Source of the DNA: a bacterium BMS3Abin08
GTDB lineage: Bacteria; Nitrospirota; Thermodesulfovibrionia; Thermodesulfovibrionales; JdFR-85
DNA: 50,667 nt
Reading direction: 5' to 3'
Assembly (NCBI GenBank): GCA_002897935.1
Contig: BDTA01000079.1
Location: 1 to 50,667 of the forward strand
Part shown: positions 14,964 through 25,869 of the stretch, one piece after another
Layout of the letters: every line of letters begins with the position of its first letter
Position numbering within the stretch: position 1 is the stretch's first letter
Program-made: the position numbers and the translations under genes
Notes under the pieces: generated by a model
Seen by the model: only the letters and a program-made list of their open reading frames with translations
What the model was told of the DNA's origin: nothing
The model's database searches: none

Positions 14964-15540
14964 GTTTTAAAAATCCTGAAAGTACGCCGAGTTAGCTAAA
15001 AGTACAAAAAAACAGGCTCACCCTGCAGGGTCAAAATGGCCTACCGGTTAAACCATAGGTTCGGCAAATGAGATAAGCAGACCCTGGCACAACCGTCAAA
15101 CTCATGGCAGGCCCTGAACCATGTGCTGAACTTGTTTGTTGTCATCCTGCACTTGTTTCAGGATCTAAATAGTGTCTGTGTATAAACTACAGTCATTAGT
15201 CATTCCCGCAATCCCGAACGCATTCGGGAGCGGGAGTCGGGAATCCTTCTTAAAGACAGATTCCGGACAAGCCGGAATGACAGAAAAACGACAACTGTTC
15301 GACTTTATATACAGGATCTATATAAACACAATATCTTGAAAATACGGGATTCTGAAATAATACTGAACCAAGTTCAGCACAGGATTCAGAATGACATCAT
15401 ATGTGTTTTCGGGGCTGTAATACACGCTTTCAAAGGAAGGAGTTCAAGCAACAATCCCATGAGTTCGGGATAGTATATCAGCAAAAAAGAAGGGGCGCCC
15501 CTGAGTTGCCAAAACGGCCCATAGGTCAATTTGGCCTAAT
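14964..15540. other. Intergenic stretch upstream of hsp20 operon, repeats only
   Basis: No gene seen. It contains a copy of the dispersed element (15170-15320) plus CCTGAACTTGTTTCAGG-like palindromes around 15123-15165 and 15360-15400. Two TCAA-NN-TGGCCTA sequences, TCAAAATGGCCTA near 15031 and TCAATTTGGCCTA near 15527, could be enhancer sites for a sigma-54 activator, but neither is symmetrical enough to be sure. Confidence 0.5.
15170..15320. repeat. Dispersed palindromic element copy 3
   Basis: Left end TAGTGTCTGTGTATAAA, right end complementary to TAGATCCTGTATATAAA; the interior contains the same CATTCCCGCAATCCCGAACG block as copy 1 and ATTCCGGACAAGCCGGAAT. Confidence 0.8.
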
Positions 15541-15687
15541 TAGAGTCTGTGTATAAAGTCAGTCTCTCTATCTGTCATTCCGGTAGTCCTTAAGCCGGAA
15601 TCTATTCTTTTCAATAAGCTCTGGATGCCCGATTACAGACTTCGGGCATGACAAAAACAAGTAACAGCAGTTTATACACAGACTCTA
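15541..15687. repeat. Dispersed palindromic element copy 4, perfect termini
   Basis: 147 bp bounded by exact 17-bp inverted repeats, TAGAGTCTGTGTATAAA and its complement. Interior palindromes: CCGGTAGTCCTTAAGCCGG and GCCCGATTACAGACTTCGGGC. The rightmost TAG (minus strand) is the stop codon of the sigma-54 activator gene. Confidence 0.88.
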
Positions 15688-17115
15688 AATAGAGTATTTG
15701 TTGAGTTTCCGCCTCAGGGTTCTCAGGCCAATTTTGAGTATCCCGGCAGCCTGAGTGCGATTTCCATTTGTATATTTAAGCGTCTCCCTGATCATTGTCT
15801 CCTCAACCTCTTCCATCGGGGTGCCGATGGGAATGAAAACTCCCGGCCTTTGATGGATGTTATAACGGGAGTTCAGGTCGAGGAGGGATGTCTCATCAAG
15901 GAAGGGAAGCACATCAATGGGGAGGATAATCTTCGTATCCCTTTCAAGGAGGGTGGCAATCCTGGCCATGAGGTTTCTCAGCTCCCTGACATTGCCACGC
16001 CACCTCATCTTCTGAAGAAGGTCTATAGTCCCTAATGACAGCGAGGGATAGGGGGAGCTAATACCCATCTCATAGAAAGACCTGTGGAGAAAGTGGAGCG
16101 AAAGCAGAGGAATATCCTCTATCCTTTTTCTGAGGGGAGGGAGGTGAATACGCAGGACATTCAGCCGGTAGAAGAGATCGTCCCGGAAAAGTCCTTCCCT
16201 GACCGATTTTATTAGATCTATTCTTGTGGCGGCAAGAATGCGCACATTAACAGCGGTTGGTCTCTCGCCTCCAAGGCGGTAGATTACACCTTCCTCAAGG
16301 ACCCTGAGGAGTTTTACCTGAAGCGAAAGGGGCATATCACCTATTTCATCAAGAAGGAGCGTACCGTTGTCAGCAAGTTCAAACTTGCCCCTGTGTGTCT
16401 TGTGTGCCCCTGTAAAGGCCCCTTTCTCATGTCCAAAGAGTTCCCCCTCCATAAGACTGTCAGGGATAGCACCGCAGTTTACGGCTACAAAGTTACCTTC
16501 CGCCCTCCGGCTTAATACATGGATAGCCCTTGCAACAATCTCCTTACCGGTGCCGGTCTCACCGGAGATAAGGACGGTCTGGTTTGATGCAGCGATCCGA
16601 GGAAGGTTCATAAGCACCTGCTTCATCTCGGGAGAGCGGAAGATAAGATAGGGTTTCAACTGCTCCACATATGGTTCAATTACAGCAAGGGAGTTGCTCT
16701 TCGGCCGGCTTTGCCCGAGGGCTGTCTCTATAGTCTGTGCAAACCTGTCCGGATCGAGGGGTTTAAAGAAGTAATCATCCGCTTCCGGTCCGATTAGGCT
16801 GAGTGCATCTTTGTACGTTACTCTATCAATGAGGAGGAAAAAGCTCCCGCCGGGGTTTGAGTCCCTGAAGCTCCTGATCAGGGCAGAGGTCTCCTGCCCT
16901 GTTGCCTCCATGTCGGCAAGAAAAACATCTACTTTTACCTCCTTAAAGACATCCTTCACCTTTGATATGTCACAGACGGAATAAACCGCTGCTCCGTAAG
17001 AGGCGAGGGTCTCCTGAAAGCTCCTCAGTAGCGCCTCGTTCCTGTCCACCAACAAAAAAGTGATGCCCTTCAGCGAGTTGCTGCCGGGGCCGCTCATCCC
17101 GTCATTCATTGCCAT
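15685..17115 (-). CDS. NtrC-type sigma-54 response regulator (REC-AAA+-Fis)
   Basis: 476 residues: receiver domain at about 15-135 (FLLVDRNEALL; phospho-acceptor Asp in VFLADMEATG; Lys in FFKPLD), AAA+ domain at 165-400 (Walker A GETGTGKE, sigma-54 contact loop GAFTGA, Walker B LLLDEIGD), C-terminal Fis-type helix (NGNRTQAAGILKIGLRTL). The receiver reads VDRNE where most have a DD/DE acidic pair, so metal binding may be altered. No kinase gene is adjacent, although kinase remnants exist at 34576. It lies upstream of the sigma-54-type hsp20 promoter, a plausible target. The stop codon falls inside a dispersed repeat. TATAAT-N5-ATG suggests leaderless expression. Confidence 0.92.
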   Translation of the reverse strand: MAMNDGMSGPGSNSLKGITFLLVDRNEALLRSFQETLASYGAAVYSVCDISKVKDVFKEVKVDVFLADMEATGQETSALIRSFRDSNPGGSFFLLIDRVTYKDALSLIGPEADDYFFKPLDPDRFAQTIETALGQSRPKSNSLAVIEPYVEQLKPYLIFRSPEMKQVLMNLPRIAASNQTVLISGETGTGKEIVARAIHVLSRRAEGNFVAVNCGAIPDSLMEGELFGHEKGAFTGAHKTHRGKFELADNGTLLLDEIGDMPLSLQVKLLRVLEEGVIYRLGGERPTAVNVRILAATRIDLIKSVREGLFRDDLFYRLNVLRIHLPPLRKRIEDIPLLSLHFLHRSFYEMGISSPYPSLSLGTIDLLQKMRWRGNVRELRNLMARIATLLERDTKIILPIDVLPFLDETSLLDLNSRYNIHQRPGVFIPIGTPMEEVEETMIRETLKYTNGNRTQAAGILKIGLRTLRRKLNKYSI

Positions 17116-17120
17116 TATAA

Positions 17121-17126
17121 ATTATA
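17121..17126 (-). promoter_or_regulatory. Candidate -10 box of sigma-54 regulator gene, leaderless arrangement
   Basis: On the minus strand TATAAT is followed by TTATA and then ATG at 17115, the same spacing as for endoQ and the gene at 21342. No Shine-Dalgarno sequence is present between them. Confidence 0.5.
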
Positions 17127-17539
17127 ATCCATTCGGGGGTTTCTTTATAAGAACGTACTACGACTGTAAACAGTTTCAGTGTATAAAGTGTCGTTATTCC
17201 GTCATTCCCCGAAAGCGTTCGGGGAATCGTTCAAGGCGCAAAGCACAGAGCGGTCGTTTTCCTGTCATTCCGGCTTGTCCGGAATCATTCTTTAAGAAAG
17301 GATTCCCGACTCCCGAATGCATTCGGGGCATCCGGAAGGCATCGAAACCACTGGATTCCGGCTTAATGACTGCCGGAATGACAGATAGAAAAATTCAGAA
17401 TGACATTGTATGCATTTTCAGGATTGTGATACAGAGCCGGTTCACTGTAATGACAACAACGCGATTGGAGAGAAAAGGGAGGATGTTAACCTGCTTTTTT
17501 ACTTCATACCGGGAGCAGCAGGCTTAACACTGAATGCGA
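17127..17539. repeat. Intergenic palindromic repeats between two activator genes
   Basis: Mostly degraded dispersed-element sequence: CAGTGTATAAAGTG near 17180, CCCCGAAAGCGTTCGGGG at 17208-17225, ATTCCGGCTTGTCCGGAAT and CCGAATGCATTCGG palindromes, and a final GGAATGACAG. No coding sequence is visible. Confidence 0.65.
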
Positions 17540-19057
17540 TCAAACGTTAATACCGTACTTCTTTATCCTGTATCCAAGCTGCCGGGGTGTAATCCCGAGG
17601 GTCCGGGCAGCACGGCTCTGGATGTAGTTGTTATCCATGAGTGCCTGGACAATACGCTCCCTTTCTATATTTTCAACCTCGGAACTGAGTGAACCATTCT
17701 TAAAGGCTCCGTTCTGACTTGGGGATCTCTTTTCTTCAACGAACATATTGAAAGGCAGGTCTGTTTTCTCGATCACAGGTTTCTCCGCCATTATAACAAG
17801 CCTTTCCAGCGTATTGGCCAGTTCACGAATATTACCGGGCCAGTAGTGCTTTTTCAGTAGTTCTCTTGCCTCAGGTGAAAGGAAAAGCGTTTTTTTATAT
17901 TTTCTGTTGAACAGATTCAGGTAGTGATCAGCCAGAACAGGAATATCCTCCTTCCTCTCCCTGAGAGAAGGCATCAAAATCGATACCACGTTGAGCCTCC
18001 AGTAGAGGTCCTCCCTGAAGGAACCCCTTCTCATCTCGTCAATGAGATTGCGGTTTGTGGCGGTAATTATTCTCACATCCACCCTTACAGGCTCTGAGGA
18101 ACCAAGCCGTTCAAAGACCCGCTCCTGAAGCACCCTCAGGAGTTTTGCCTGCACTGTAAGAGGCAACTCGCCTATCTCATCCAGGAACAGGGTTCCCCCC
18201 TTTGCACGTTCAAACCTTCCTATCCTCCGCTCGGTTGCACCTGTGAAGGCTCCCTTTTCTGCGCCGAAGAGTTCCATCTCCAGAAGGTTCTCCGGCAGGG
18301 CTGCACAGTTTACAGCCACAAAAGGTCCCTTTGCCCTCGGACTCTGGTAATGGATGGTCCGGGCAATAAGTTCCTTCCCTGTCCCACTCTCACCAAGAAG
18401 CAGCACAGTGGCATCAGTACCCGCCACCTTTGAAACCGCCTTCAGCACCGATTGAAACCTGTCGGACTCCCCGACGAGGTTAGGCAGGCTGAACCGCTCC
18501 TTCAGTTGGAGTCGCAGTTCCTGGCGTTCCTTCTCCACCTCCCGGTAACTCTTCCATAACCCTAAGAACTGGGCGATCAACGAGGAGACAATGCTTAAGA
18601 CCCTTATGTCATCATCAACGCTCCCGTGCTCTCCGGAGTAGATCCTGTCCACACTGATAACCCCAAGGACATCACCCTTGAGTTCTATCGGTATACAGAG
18701 AAAAGAGATCCCCTGTTTATCGGGCCGCGAGCCGGTTTTGTTCAAGAATTTCGGCTCATTACCGATATTGGGAACAAACATGGCTTTGCCGCTCTTGATA
18801 ACACGGCCCACTATCCCCTCGCCTATCTTGTATTTTCCCTTTCTTATCTCCTCGCGTGAAAGCCCATAGGCTGCCATTATCCTGAGTTCCCTTGATACGG
18901 GGTCAAGGAGATAAACACAGCCCCTCTGCATATCAAGGATTTTACTCAGGGTCTTCATTGCAGAGGGGATGTTTTCCTCCAGGTTAAAAGACTCCGTCAG
19001 CACCCTGCTTACCTCGAGAAGAGCTGTGAGTTCTTTATTATAGTTGTTTGTTTCCAT
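17540..19057 (-). CDS. nifA: NifA, GAF-domain sigma-54 activator of nif genes
   Basis: 505 residues: N-terminal GAF domain at about 25-165 ([47 protein letters not shown]), AAA+ domain at 195-430 ([24 protein letters not shown]), C-terminal Fis helix ([26 protein letters not shown]) as in NifA. The AAA+-HTH linker contains no cysteines, so the C-x4-C redox motif of O2-sensitive NifA is missing, and no nifL is adjacent. It presumably activates the nif operon at 1-6804 and perhaps glnK-amtB. RBS AAGGA precedes ATG 19057. Confidence 0.85.
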   Translation of the reverse strand: METNNYNKELTALLEVSRVLTESFNLEENIPSAMKTLSKILDMQRGCVYLLDPVSRELRIMAAYGLSREEIRKGKYKIGEGIVGRVIKSGKAMFVPNIGNEPKFLNKTGSRPDKQGISFLCIPIELKGDVLGVISVDRIYSGEHGSVDDDIRVLSIVSSLIAQFLGLWKSYREVEKERQELRLQLKERFSLPNLVGESDRFQSVLKAVSKVAGTDATVLLLGESGTGKELIARTIHYQSPRAKGPFVAVNCAALPENLLEMELFGAEKGAFTGATERRIGRFERAKGGTLFLDEIGELPLTVQAKLLRVLQERVFERLGSSEPVRVDVRIITATNRNLIDEMRRGSFREDLYWRLNVVSILMPSLRERKEDIPVLADHYLNLFNRKYKKTLFLSPEARELLKKHYWPGNIRELANTLERLVIMAEKPVIEKTDLPFNMFVEEKRSPSQNGAFKNGSLSSEVENIERERIVQALMDNNYIQSRAARTLGITPRQLGYRIKKYGINV

Positions 19058-19095
19058 AAGTAAGTCCTTATAAAGGTCCTGCCTTATTTAATTAT

Positions 19096-19290
19096 GATGA
19101 ACTCGTAAAAAGTCCATAACTGTCACTCCTGAAATAAATTCAGGGCGGGCTCTGAACCATCTGTCCCGAAAGCTTACGGGATATCGTTTCAGGCTTGGCA
19201 AGGCGAATAGACTGCGTCTCCTAAGTCATTGATTTTATTAGATGTCCCGAACTTAATTCGGGATTCAGCATAACATATTGTGTTTTGCTA
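19096..19290. repeat. Composite palindromic repeat upstream of nifA
   Basis: Contains ACTCGTAAAAAGTCCATAA (also seen near 50525-50565), CCCGAAAGCTTACGGG, and CCCGAACTTAATTCGGG followed by ATTCAGCATAAC. No coding sequence is visible. Confidence 0.7.
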
Positions 19291-19344
19291 TTTCAGCCTT
19301 TTTACGAAACCTTCAGTTATAGTTACAGCCCGGCATAAATTGAT

Positions 19345-19464
19345 GTTTTACTCCTGTCATGCCCGAAGTCTGTAGTCGGGCATCCAGACGCCTTTAAAAA
19401 CACCGGATTCCGGCTTAAGGACTGCCGGAATGACAGGCAGACACAATGACTTTATAAACAGACT

Positions 19465-19467
<3 letters not shown>
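19345..19467. repeat. Dispersed palindromic element copy 5 at amtB 3' end
   Basis: The right terminus (minus strand TAGAGTCTGTTTATAAA) is nearly perfect; the interior has GCCCGAAGTCTGTAGTCGGGC and CCGGCTTAAGGACTGCCGG. The left boundary is uncertain. Its terminal TAG is the amtB stop codon. Confidence 0.75.
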
Positions 19468-21170
<1,703 letters not shown>

Positions 21171-21330
21171 TCACGCTATTATACTTACTCCCGACATTTT
21201 TGTCAATATGCATTCACGTCCGGAAATAGAGCCTGAACGGTTCCGGGGGTGTTAGGGGAGTGATTTATCTTGCATTATTTATTCTCCCGCACGGCCTCTC
21301 TTAAGAGACATTTCTGGAAGGTAAATCTTG

Positions 21331-21336
21331 TATAAT
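21331..21336 (+). promoter_or_regulatory. Candidate -10 box, leaderless arrangement
   Basis: TATAAT followed by TGGTT and ATG at 21342. It is the third gene in the window with TATAAT exactly five bases before ATG. No ribosome-binding site. Confidence 0.5.
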
Positions 21337-21341
21337 TGGTT

Positions 21342-21728
21342 ATGCATGAAAAGAAACCCCACACATTGCCCCCTTATATCATATACGGCTTTTTTATCCT
21401 CGGCCTCATATCGGCAATAGCCTTCAGGGCCATAATCCTGTTCCAGAAATTCGAACCGACTTGGGTCAGACCGGTCTGGTACATAGGGGCCATCGGGTAT
21501 CTCTTCTTCTTTCTCTACAGGTTTTCCATTACAAAGAAGCGTAAGCGGGCTATTGATCAGCACCGGTTAATTGAAAAAATAAGGGAGAATTCATGCCTTA
21601 CAAATGACGAGAGGGATGCGGTTGCTTATCTTCTCTCCTCCATTAAAAAATCCCTTGAGGATTTGAACTACTTCATTATTTTCATTCTGTCAATCGCTGC
21701 AATTGTCCTTGATCTGCTGTTGAGTTGA
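21342..21728 (+). CDS. Small membrane protein of unknown function, three TM helices
   Basis: 128 residues, not recognised. Hydrophobic helices at about 13-34 (YIIYGFFILGLISAIAFRAI), 46-60 (WYIGAIGYLFFFLY) and 106-126 (YFIIFILSIAAIVLDLLLS), with a positively charged middle segment (SITKKRKRAIDQH) on the cytosolic side and a helical stretch around LTNDERDAVAYLLSSIKKSLEDL. A TTG two codons upstream is an alternative start. It is alone on the plus strand, between divergent glnK and the dsr terminator. Confidence 0.72.
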   Translation: MHEKKPHTLPPYIIYGFFILGLISAIAFRAIILFQKFEPTWVRPVWYIGAIGYLFFFLYRFSITKKRKRAIDQHRLIEKIRENSCLTNDERDAVAYLLSSIKKSLEDLNYFIIFILSIAAIVLDLLLS

Positions 21729-21823
21729 TTCTCACCGGCCGGCAGCAGTCGACCAGGCAACCCTCATAGCTTTCCCGATGGAACGTATGCTGTATTTTTT
21801 ACCTGAAAGCCGTGGTTCGGCAT

Positions 21824-21860
21824 AAAAAAAGGCCCGCTGACATTATAATGTCAGCGGGCC
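21824..21860 (-). terminator. Terminator of the dsrMKJOP transcript
   Basis: A 30-base perfect palindrome (arm GGCCCGCTGACATTA) is followed on the minus strand by seven T residues, 20 bases past the dsrP stop codon. A strong intrinsic terminator. Confidence 0.9.
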
Positions 21861-21880
21861 TTACAACGAGAAAAAATATA

Positions 21881-23053
21881 TTAATGAATCGACTCGCCTG
21901 CTCCCTCCGCCTCTCTGACCGATACCACAATCTTATAAAGCAGGGTCAGAATAAAAAAGCCCGCAGCCCATACTGCCACGGAAATAAGTGTCTCGGGGAG
22001 AGTCGGCCAATACTCGGTAACCCTGTCGAAAGGATTCGGTATAAAACCACCAATCACCAGGCCAAACCCCTTGTCTATCCATAGCGAGATGAATACAGCC
22101 CCACATGCTATCGCCAGTGTTGTTTCATTCTTCCTGACACTTGGAAATACAAGCATCGCAAGGGCAAAAATAGCAAGTATTGCCGAAAACCACATCAGCG
22201 GAAGAAGCCTTCCGTGCCCATCAAGTCCTGCAAAGAGATACTCAAAGGAAAGCATATGTCCGGGAATGTTACTGTAAAAGGAGGTAAAGACCTCCAACAG
22301 GAAGAAAAAGACATTTGCATACATGGCGTAAGTAACGATCTTCCCTATTGCCTGGATGGCTTCTTCTCCCGGATCAAACTTTGTGAGCCTCTTAATCAGC
22401 AATGCAAGGATTATCAGCATTGCCGGACCTGAAGCAAAGGCGGATGCAAGAAACCGTGCGGCCATGATTGCCGTCAGCCAGAACTCTCTTCCGGGGAGCC
22501 CGGCGTATATAAAGGCCGTCACGGTATGAATACTGACGGCCCACGGGATGGAAAGATAAATCAAGGGCTTCACCCACCCGGGGGGCGGCACCTCTTTCCT
22601 GTCGGCCTCGAGGGTCGTCCACCCGATCACTATATTAAGGATAAGATAACCTGTCAGCACAACGGAATCCCAGAACAGCACGGATCTCGGGGTCGGATGG
22701 AGCAGCACATTGAAAATACGCATGGGCTGTCCCATATCGACAAAGATAAAGAGCAGGCACATGCTAACGGCGGCGACAGCGAGGAACTCGCCGAGGATCA
22801 CAATCTTACCAAACTTTTTATAGTTGTGAAGATAGTAAGGAATCACAATCATCACAGCCGATGCAGCTACCCCGACAAGGAAAGTAAACTGGGCGATATA
22901 AAAACCCCAGGAGACATCCCGGCTCATCCCGGTGATACCCAGGCCGTACTTCAGCTGCTTAAGATAAAAGAGGAAACCAACCCCCATTATTCCCAGGAGA
23001 AACAGCAACCACAACCAGTATTTAGGACGCCCTTCAAGTGCCTTCTCAAACAT
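21881..23053 (-). CDS. dsrP: DsrP, NrfD/PsrC-type membrane quinone-interacting subunit
   Basis: 390 residues with about ten membrane helices: YWLWLLFLLGIMGVGFLFYL, WGFYIAQFTFLVGVAASAVM, FLAVAAVSMCLLFIFVDMGQ and later ones up to LISVAVWAAGFFILTLLYKI. NrfD-like protein that passes electrons between the menaquinol pool and DsrO/DsrJ in the DsrMKJOP complex. ATG 23053 lies 8 bases after AGGAGG; a GTG start nine bases upstream overlaps the ribosome-binding site. It overlaps the dsrO 3' end by 8 bases and ends the operon at the terminator at 21824. Confidence 0.94.
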   Translation of the reverse strand: MFEKALEGRPKYWLWLLFLLGIMGVGFLFYLKQLKYGLGITGMSRDVSWGFYIAQFTFLVGVAASAVMIVIPYYLHNYKKFGKIVILGEFLAVAAVSMCLLFIFVDMGQPMRIFNVLLHPTPRSVLFWDSVVLTGYLILNIVIGWTTLEADRKEVPPPGWVKPLIYLSIPWAVSIHTVTAFIYAGLPGREFWLTAIMAARFLASAFASGPAMLIILALLIKRLTKFDPGEEAIQAIGKIVTYAMYANVFFFLLEVFTSFYSNIPGHMLSFEYLFAGLDGHGRLLPLMWFSAILAIFALAMLVFPSVRKNETTLAIACGAVFISLWIDKGFGLVIGGFIPNPFDRVTEYWPTLPETLISVAVWAAGFFILTLLYKIVVSVREAEGAGESIH

Positions 23054-23843
23054 TTTCCTCACCTCCTCCGATTATGTAAAACACGCTCGGTTGTGTTCCA
23101 AGTTGAGGCCTGCGCCGGATTGTATAGTGCTTGCTCAGGACCTTCCTGACCTCTGAACCGGGATCTGCAAGATCGCCGAATATCAGACCGCCGCCGGATT
23201 TCTCCACACACGCAGGCTTCAGCCCCTGGGCCAATCTCTCAACACAAAAGTTGCATTTCTCAACCACACCGATAGTCCTGGTGGGAAATTCAGGATTGAT
23301 CTTCTTAATGTACGGCCTCGGGTCAATCCAGTTAAAGCTCCTTGAACCATAGGGACAAGCCGCCATGCAGAACCTGCATCCGATACAGCGGTGGTAGTCC
23401 TGGGCAACTATACCGTCCGGCCTCTTGAATGTTGCCTGTGTAGGACATACACGCACACAGGGTGGGTTGTCACAGTGATTGCAGAAAAGGAGAAAAGGCT
23501 TATCCTCGATCCCTGCCGGGACGTATTTATTCATCTGCCCGATAAAGGCATGTTCAAACTCCTCTGTCCAGATCCACTTGACCTCATCCTTCTTGTTGCC
23601 GATATCAGGGACATTATGAGCCCAGCGGCATGCCCCGATCACCCTCCTGTAGTCCTCATCCGTCCTGAACTTGCTCAAATCGACAACCATCGCCCAGCGC
23701 TTTGCCACAAGGCCCTTGGGCTCGGGCAAAAAACCTGCAGCATCTACTGCCCTGTCTCTCAACACGAGGTTCATCCCGGCAACCCCTACACCAAGACCGG
23801 CAAGCCCTGCTATCTTGAGAAATTCTCTCCTGTCGATACTCAT
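23046..23843 (-). CDS. dsrO: DsrO, Tat-exported ferredoxin-like iron-sulfur subunit
   Basis: 265 residues. A twin-arginine signal (DRREFLKIAGLAGLG) precedes a periplasmic protein with several [4Fe-4S] motifs: CNHCDNPPCVRVCPTQATF, CIGCRFCMAACPYGSR, CNFCVERLAQGLKPAC. It passes electrons within DsrMKJOP on the periplasmic side. The ATGA overlap with the dsrJ stop indicates coupling. Length and cysteine layout fit the DsrO family. Confidence 0.94.
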   Translation of the reverse strand: MSIDRREFLKIAGLAGLGVGVAGMNLVLRDRAVDAAGFLPEPKGLVAKRWAMVVDLSKFRTDEDYRRVIGACRWAHNVPDIGNKKDEVKWIWTEEFEHAFIGQMNKYVPAGIEDKPFLLFCNHCDNPPCVRVCPTQATFKRPDGIVAQDYHRCIGCRFCMAACPYGSRSFNWIDPRPYIKKINPEFPTRTIGVVEKCNFCVERLAQGLKPACVEKSGGGLIFGDLADPGSEVRKVLSKHYTIRRRPQLGTQPSVFYIIGGGEENV

Positions 23844-24238
23844 TTATGGCCCTCCTCTTTCACAAAATGGCAGTCCCAGCAGTACGGATTAACTGCGGCA
23901 TACCCGTGGCACTCGTCACAGAACTTCTTCTTGTTTGAGTGGCACTTCAGACAGGTATTCTGAAGACTTATCGTATAGTGCTTGCCGCTGGAACTAACAT
24001 ATTCCCTCTTGCCATCACGAAGAGCTGAATCACGCCACTCGATAAGCAACTGCATGTGGTTTCTTCTCATGAAGTCCTTGGATTCCACACACTCCTTCTT
24101 CTCCAACTTCTGTATAACAGGCGTATTTAACTTTGGATCGGGTTTTGCGATTACCTTGCCTATATTACTGTAAAATGGATAGGTTGCAAAGGCCAGAAAA
24201 ATTATCAGACCAACAATTATTTTTCCACCATCATACAT
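23840..24238 (-). CDS. dsrJ: DsrJ, triheme c-type cytochrome
   Basis: 132 residues. One N-terminal membrane anchor (GGKIIVGLIIFLAFATYPFYS) and three heme-binding motifs near the C-terminus: CLKCH, CDECH, CWDCH. Periplasmic redox subunit of DsrMKJOP; one heme in the family has an unusual His/Cys ligation, and the single extra Cys at KKECVESKD is a candidate ligand. The start codon overlaps the dsrK stop by one base (TAATG). Confidence 0.95.
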   Translation of the reverse strand: MYDGGKIIVGLIIFLAFATYPFYSNIGKVIAKPDPKLNTPVIQKLEKKECVESKDFMRRNHMQLLIEWRDSALRDGKREYVSSSGKHYTISLQNTCLKCHSNKKKFCDECHGYAAVNPYCWDCHFVKEEGHK

Positions 24239-25866
24239 TATTCATCCTCCTCGATGTCTTCCTTCCCGGGAAGGGGTTCAAGCCTCAGATCCATCGTCCT
24301 CTCCTGCTCACCTTCCATCACAAGGGCATTCCCAAGAAGTTCATGAACGCCGCATACGTCCACCTCGGGGACCCAGTACTGCATCAGTGTGGGCAGGGCC
24401 GCCCTGTCTATCGCACAGATATTTGCAAGCATATTAACACCATACTTTTCATGAACATGCTTTACGGCATTGGCCCTGGGGAACCCGCCCCGCATCCTGA
24501 GTTCCATATTTTCACCGGCGTTCAGTCCGGCACCACTCCCGCAGCAGAAGGTCTTCTCCCTGATGGTATCCTCGTGCATCTCATAGAAGTGCTTACATGT
24601 ATTCTTTATGATATAACGCGGCTCCTCAAGGATACCCATTCCCCTTGAGGTGTTACATGAGTCATGGAGGGTAATCTTCAGGTGGTCGTTCCTGCTCGGG
24701 TCGAGCTTGAGCTTGCCGTGTCTCAGGATATCCGCCGTAAACTCGTCAATATGAACCATCTTGGTAGCGCTTGCATTCTCGAACCTTGTCCCCGTTATCG
24801 GCGAAATAGGCACTTCAAGGAAATCAGCAGGGCCATGCCAGGTGTCAAGATACTGGTGTACGAGCCTCCACATATGACCGCATTCACCACCGATTATGTA
24901 TTTAACTCCAAGCCTCTTCGCCTCTGCATAGATCTTGTAATGGAGCCTCTTCGCCATTTCATTGGATGTGAAGAAACCGAAGTTCCCCCCTTCCGAGGCA
25001 TAGGTGCTCCATGTATAGTCAAGCCCCAGTTCGTGGAAGAGCATAAGGTAGCCCAGACAGTTATAAACCCCGGGAAGACCAAACAGGTCACCGGAAGGAG
25101 TAACAAAGAGTATTTCCGCACCCTTCCTGTTGAATGTCGGCTCTATCTTGATCCCGGTAATCTCTTCTATATCATCAACCAACATCTCAATGTTGCTCTT
25201 GATGGTATGGGGCTCGAGCCCGAGATGATTGCCCTTCTGGTAACAATAGGCCACAGGTCCGGCAATCCAGTCGGTATTGCAGCCAAGGAGGTTAAACAAC
25301 TCCCTGCCCATCATTGTTATCTCTGCCTGGTCAATCCCATAAGGGCAAAAAACCGAACACCTTCTGCACTCCGTACATTGATAGTAATAGTACCACCACT
25401 CCTTAAAGACATCATAAGTAAGCTCCCTTGCTCCTGCATACTTACCTAATACCTTTCCTCCGGCAGTGAAGTACTTGCGATATACCGACCTCAGGAGTTC
25501 CGCCCTCAAAACGGGCATATTCTTGGGGTCACCTGAACCAATATAGAAATGACATTTATCAGCACAGGCCCCGCACCTTACACAGATATCCATAAACAAC
25601 TGGAAGGACCTGTACTTCTGAAGCCTGTCTTTCATGCCGTCAAGGACAATCTCCTTCCAGTTTTCCGGAAGCTTCCAGTCCTCATCCGCGGTTGCCCACT
25701 CCCTGGGATTCGGGAAGCCTACCGCCTCAAGATATTTCGGCCTTGTCCCATAGCAAAATGTCCCGGGTTTGAACTCAACCGGGGTCTCCATCCACTGTGT
25801 CTTGGGTGCGCTGTAATCTATCTTTGTAAGTTCCTCTGGTTTTGGTGTTTTTGTTGCCTTTGCCAT
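24238..25866 (-). CDS. dsrK: DsrK, HdrD-like catalytic iron-sulfur subunit
   Basis: 542 residues. Two [4Fe-4S] motifs in the N-terminal half (CVRCGACADKCHFYIG; CTECRRCSVFCPYGID) and CCG-type cysteine motifs in the C-terminal half (HDSCNTSRG; FCCGSGAG) as in heterodisulfide reductase HdrD. It is the proposed site where DsrC trisulfide or persulfide is reduced, facing the cytoplasm and fed by DsrM. Immediately follows dsrM (3 bases) and is coupled to dsrJ. Confidence 0.95.
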   Translation of the reverse strand: MAKATKTPKPEELTKIDYSAPKTQWMETPVEFKPGTFCYGTRPKYLEAVGFPNPREWATADEDWKLPENWKEIVLDGMKDRLQKYRSFQLFMDICVRCGACADKCHFYIGSGDPKNMPVLRAELLRSVYRKYFTAGGKVLGKYAGARELTYDVFKEWWYYYYQCTECRRCSVFCPYGIDQAEITMMGRELFNLLGCNTDWIAGPVAYCYQKGNHLGLEPHTIKSNIEMLVDDIEEITGIKIEPTFNRKGAEILFVTPSGDLFGLPGVYNCLGYLMLFHELGLDYTWSTYASEGGNFGFFTSNEMAKRLHYKIYAEAKRLGVKYIIGGECGHMWRLVHQYLDTWHGPADFLEVPISPITGTRFENASATKMVHIDEFTADILRHGKLKLDPSRNDHLKITLHDSCNTSRGMGILEEPRYIIKNTCKHFYEMHEDTIREKTFCCGSGAGLNAGENMELRMRGGFPRANAVKHVHEKYGVNMLANICAIDRAALPTLMQYWVPEVDVCGVHELLGNALVMEGEQERTMDLRLEPLPGKEDIEEDE

Positions 25867-25869
25867 AGA

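Noticed and set aside
15085-15100. TGGCAC near 15086 as a second sigma-54 promoter
   Set aside because: The -12 TTGC element is missing at the right distance.
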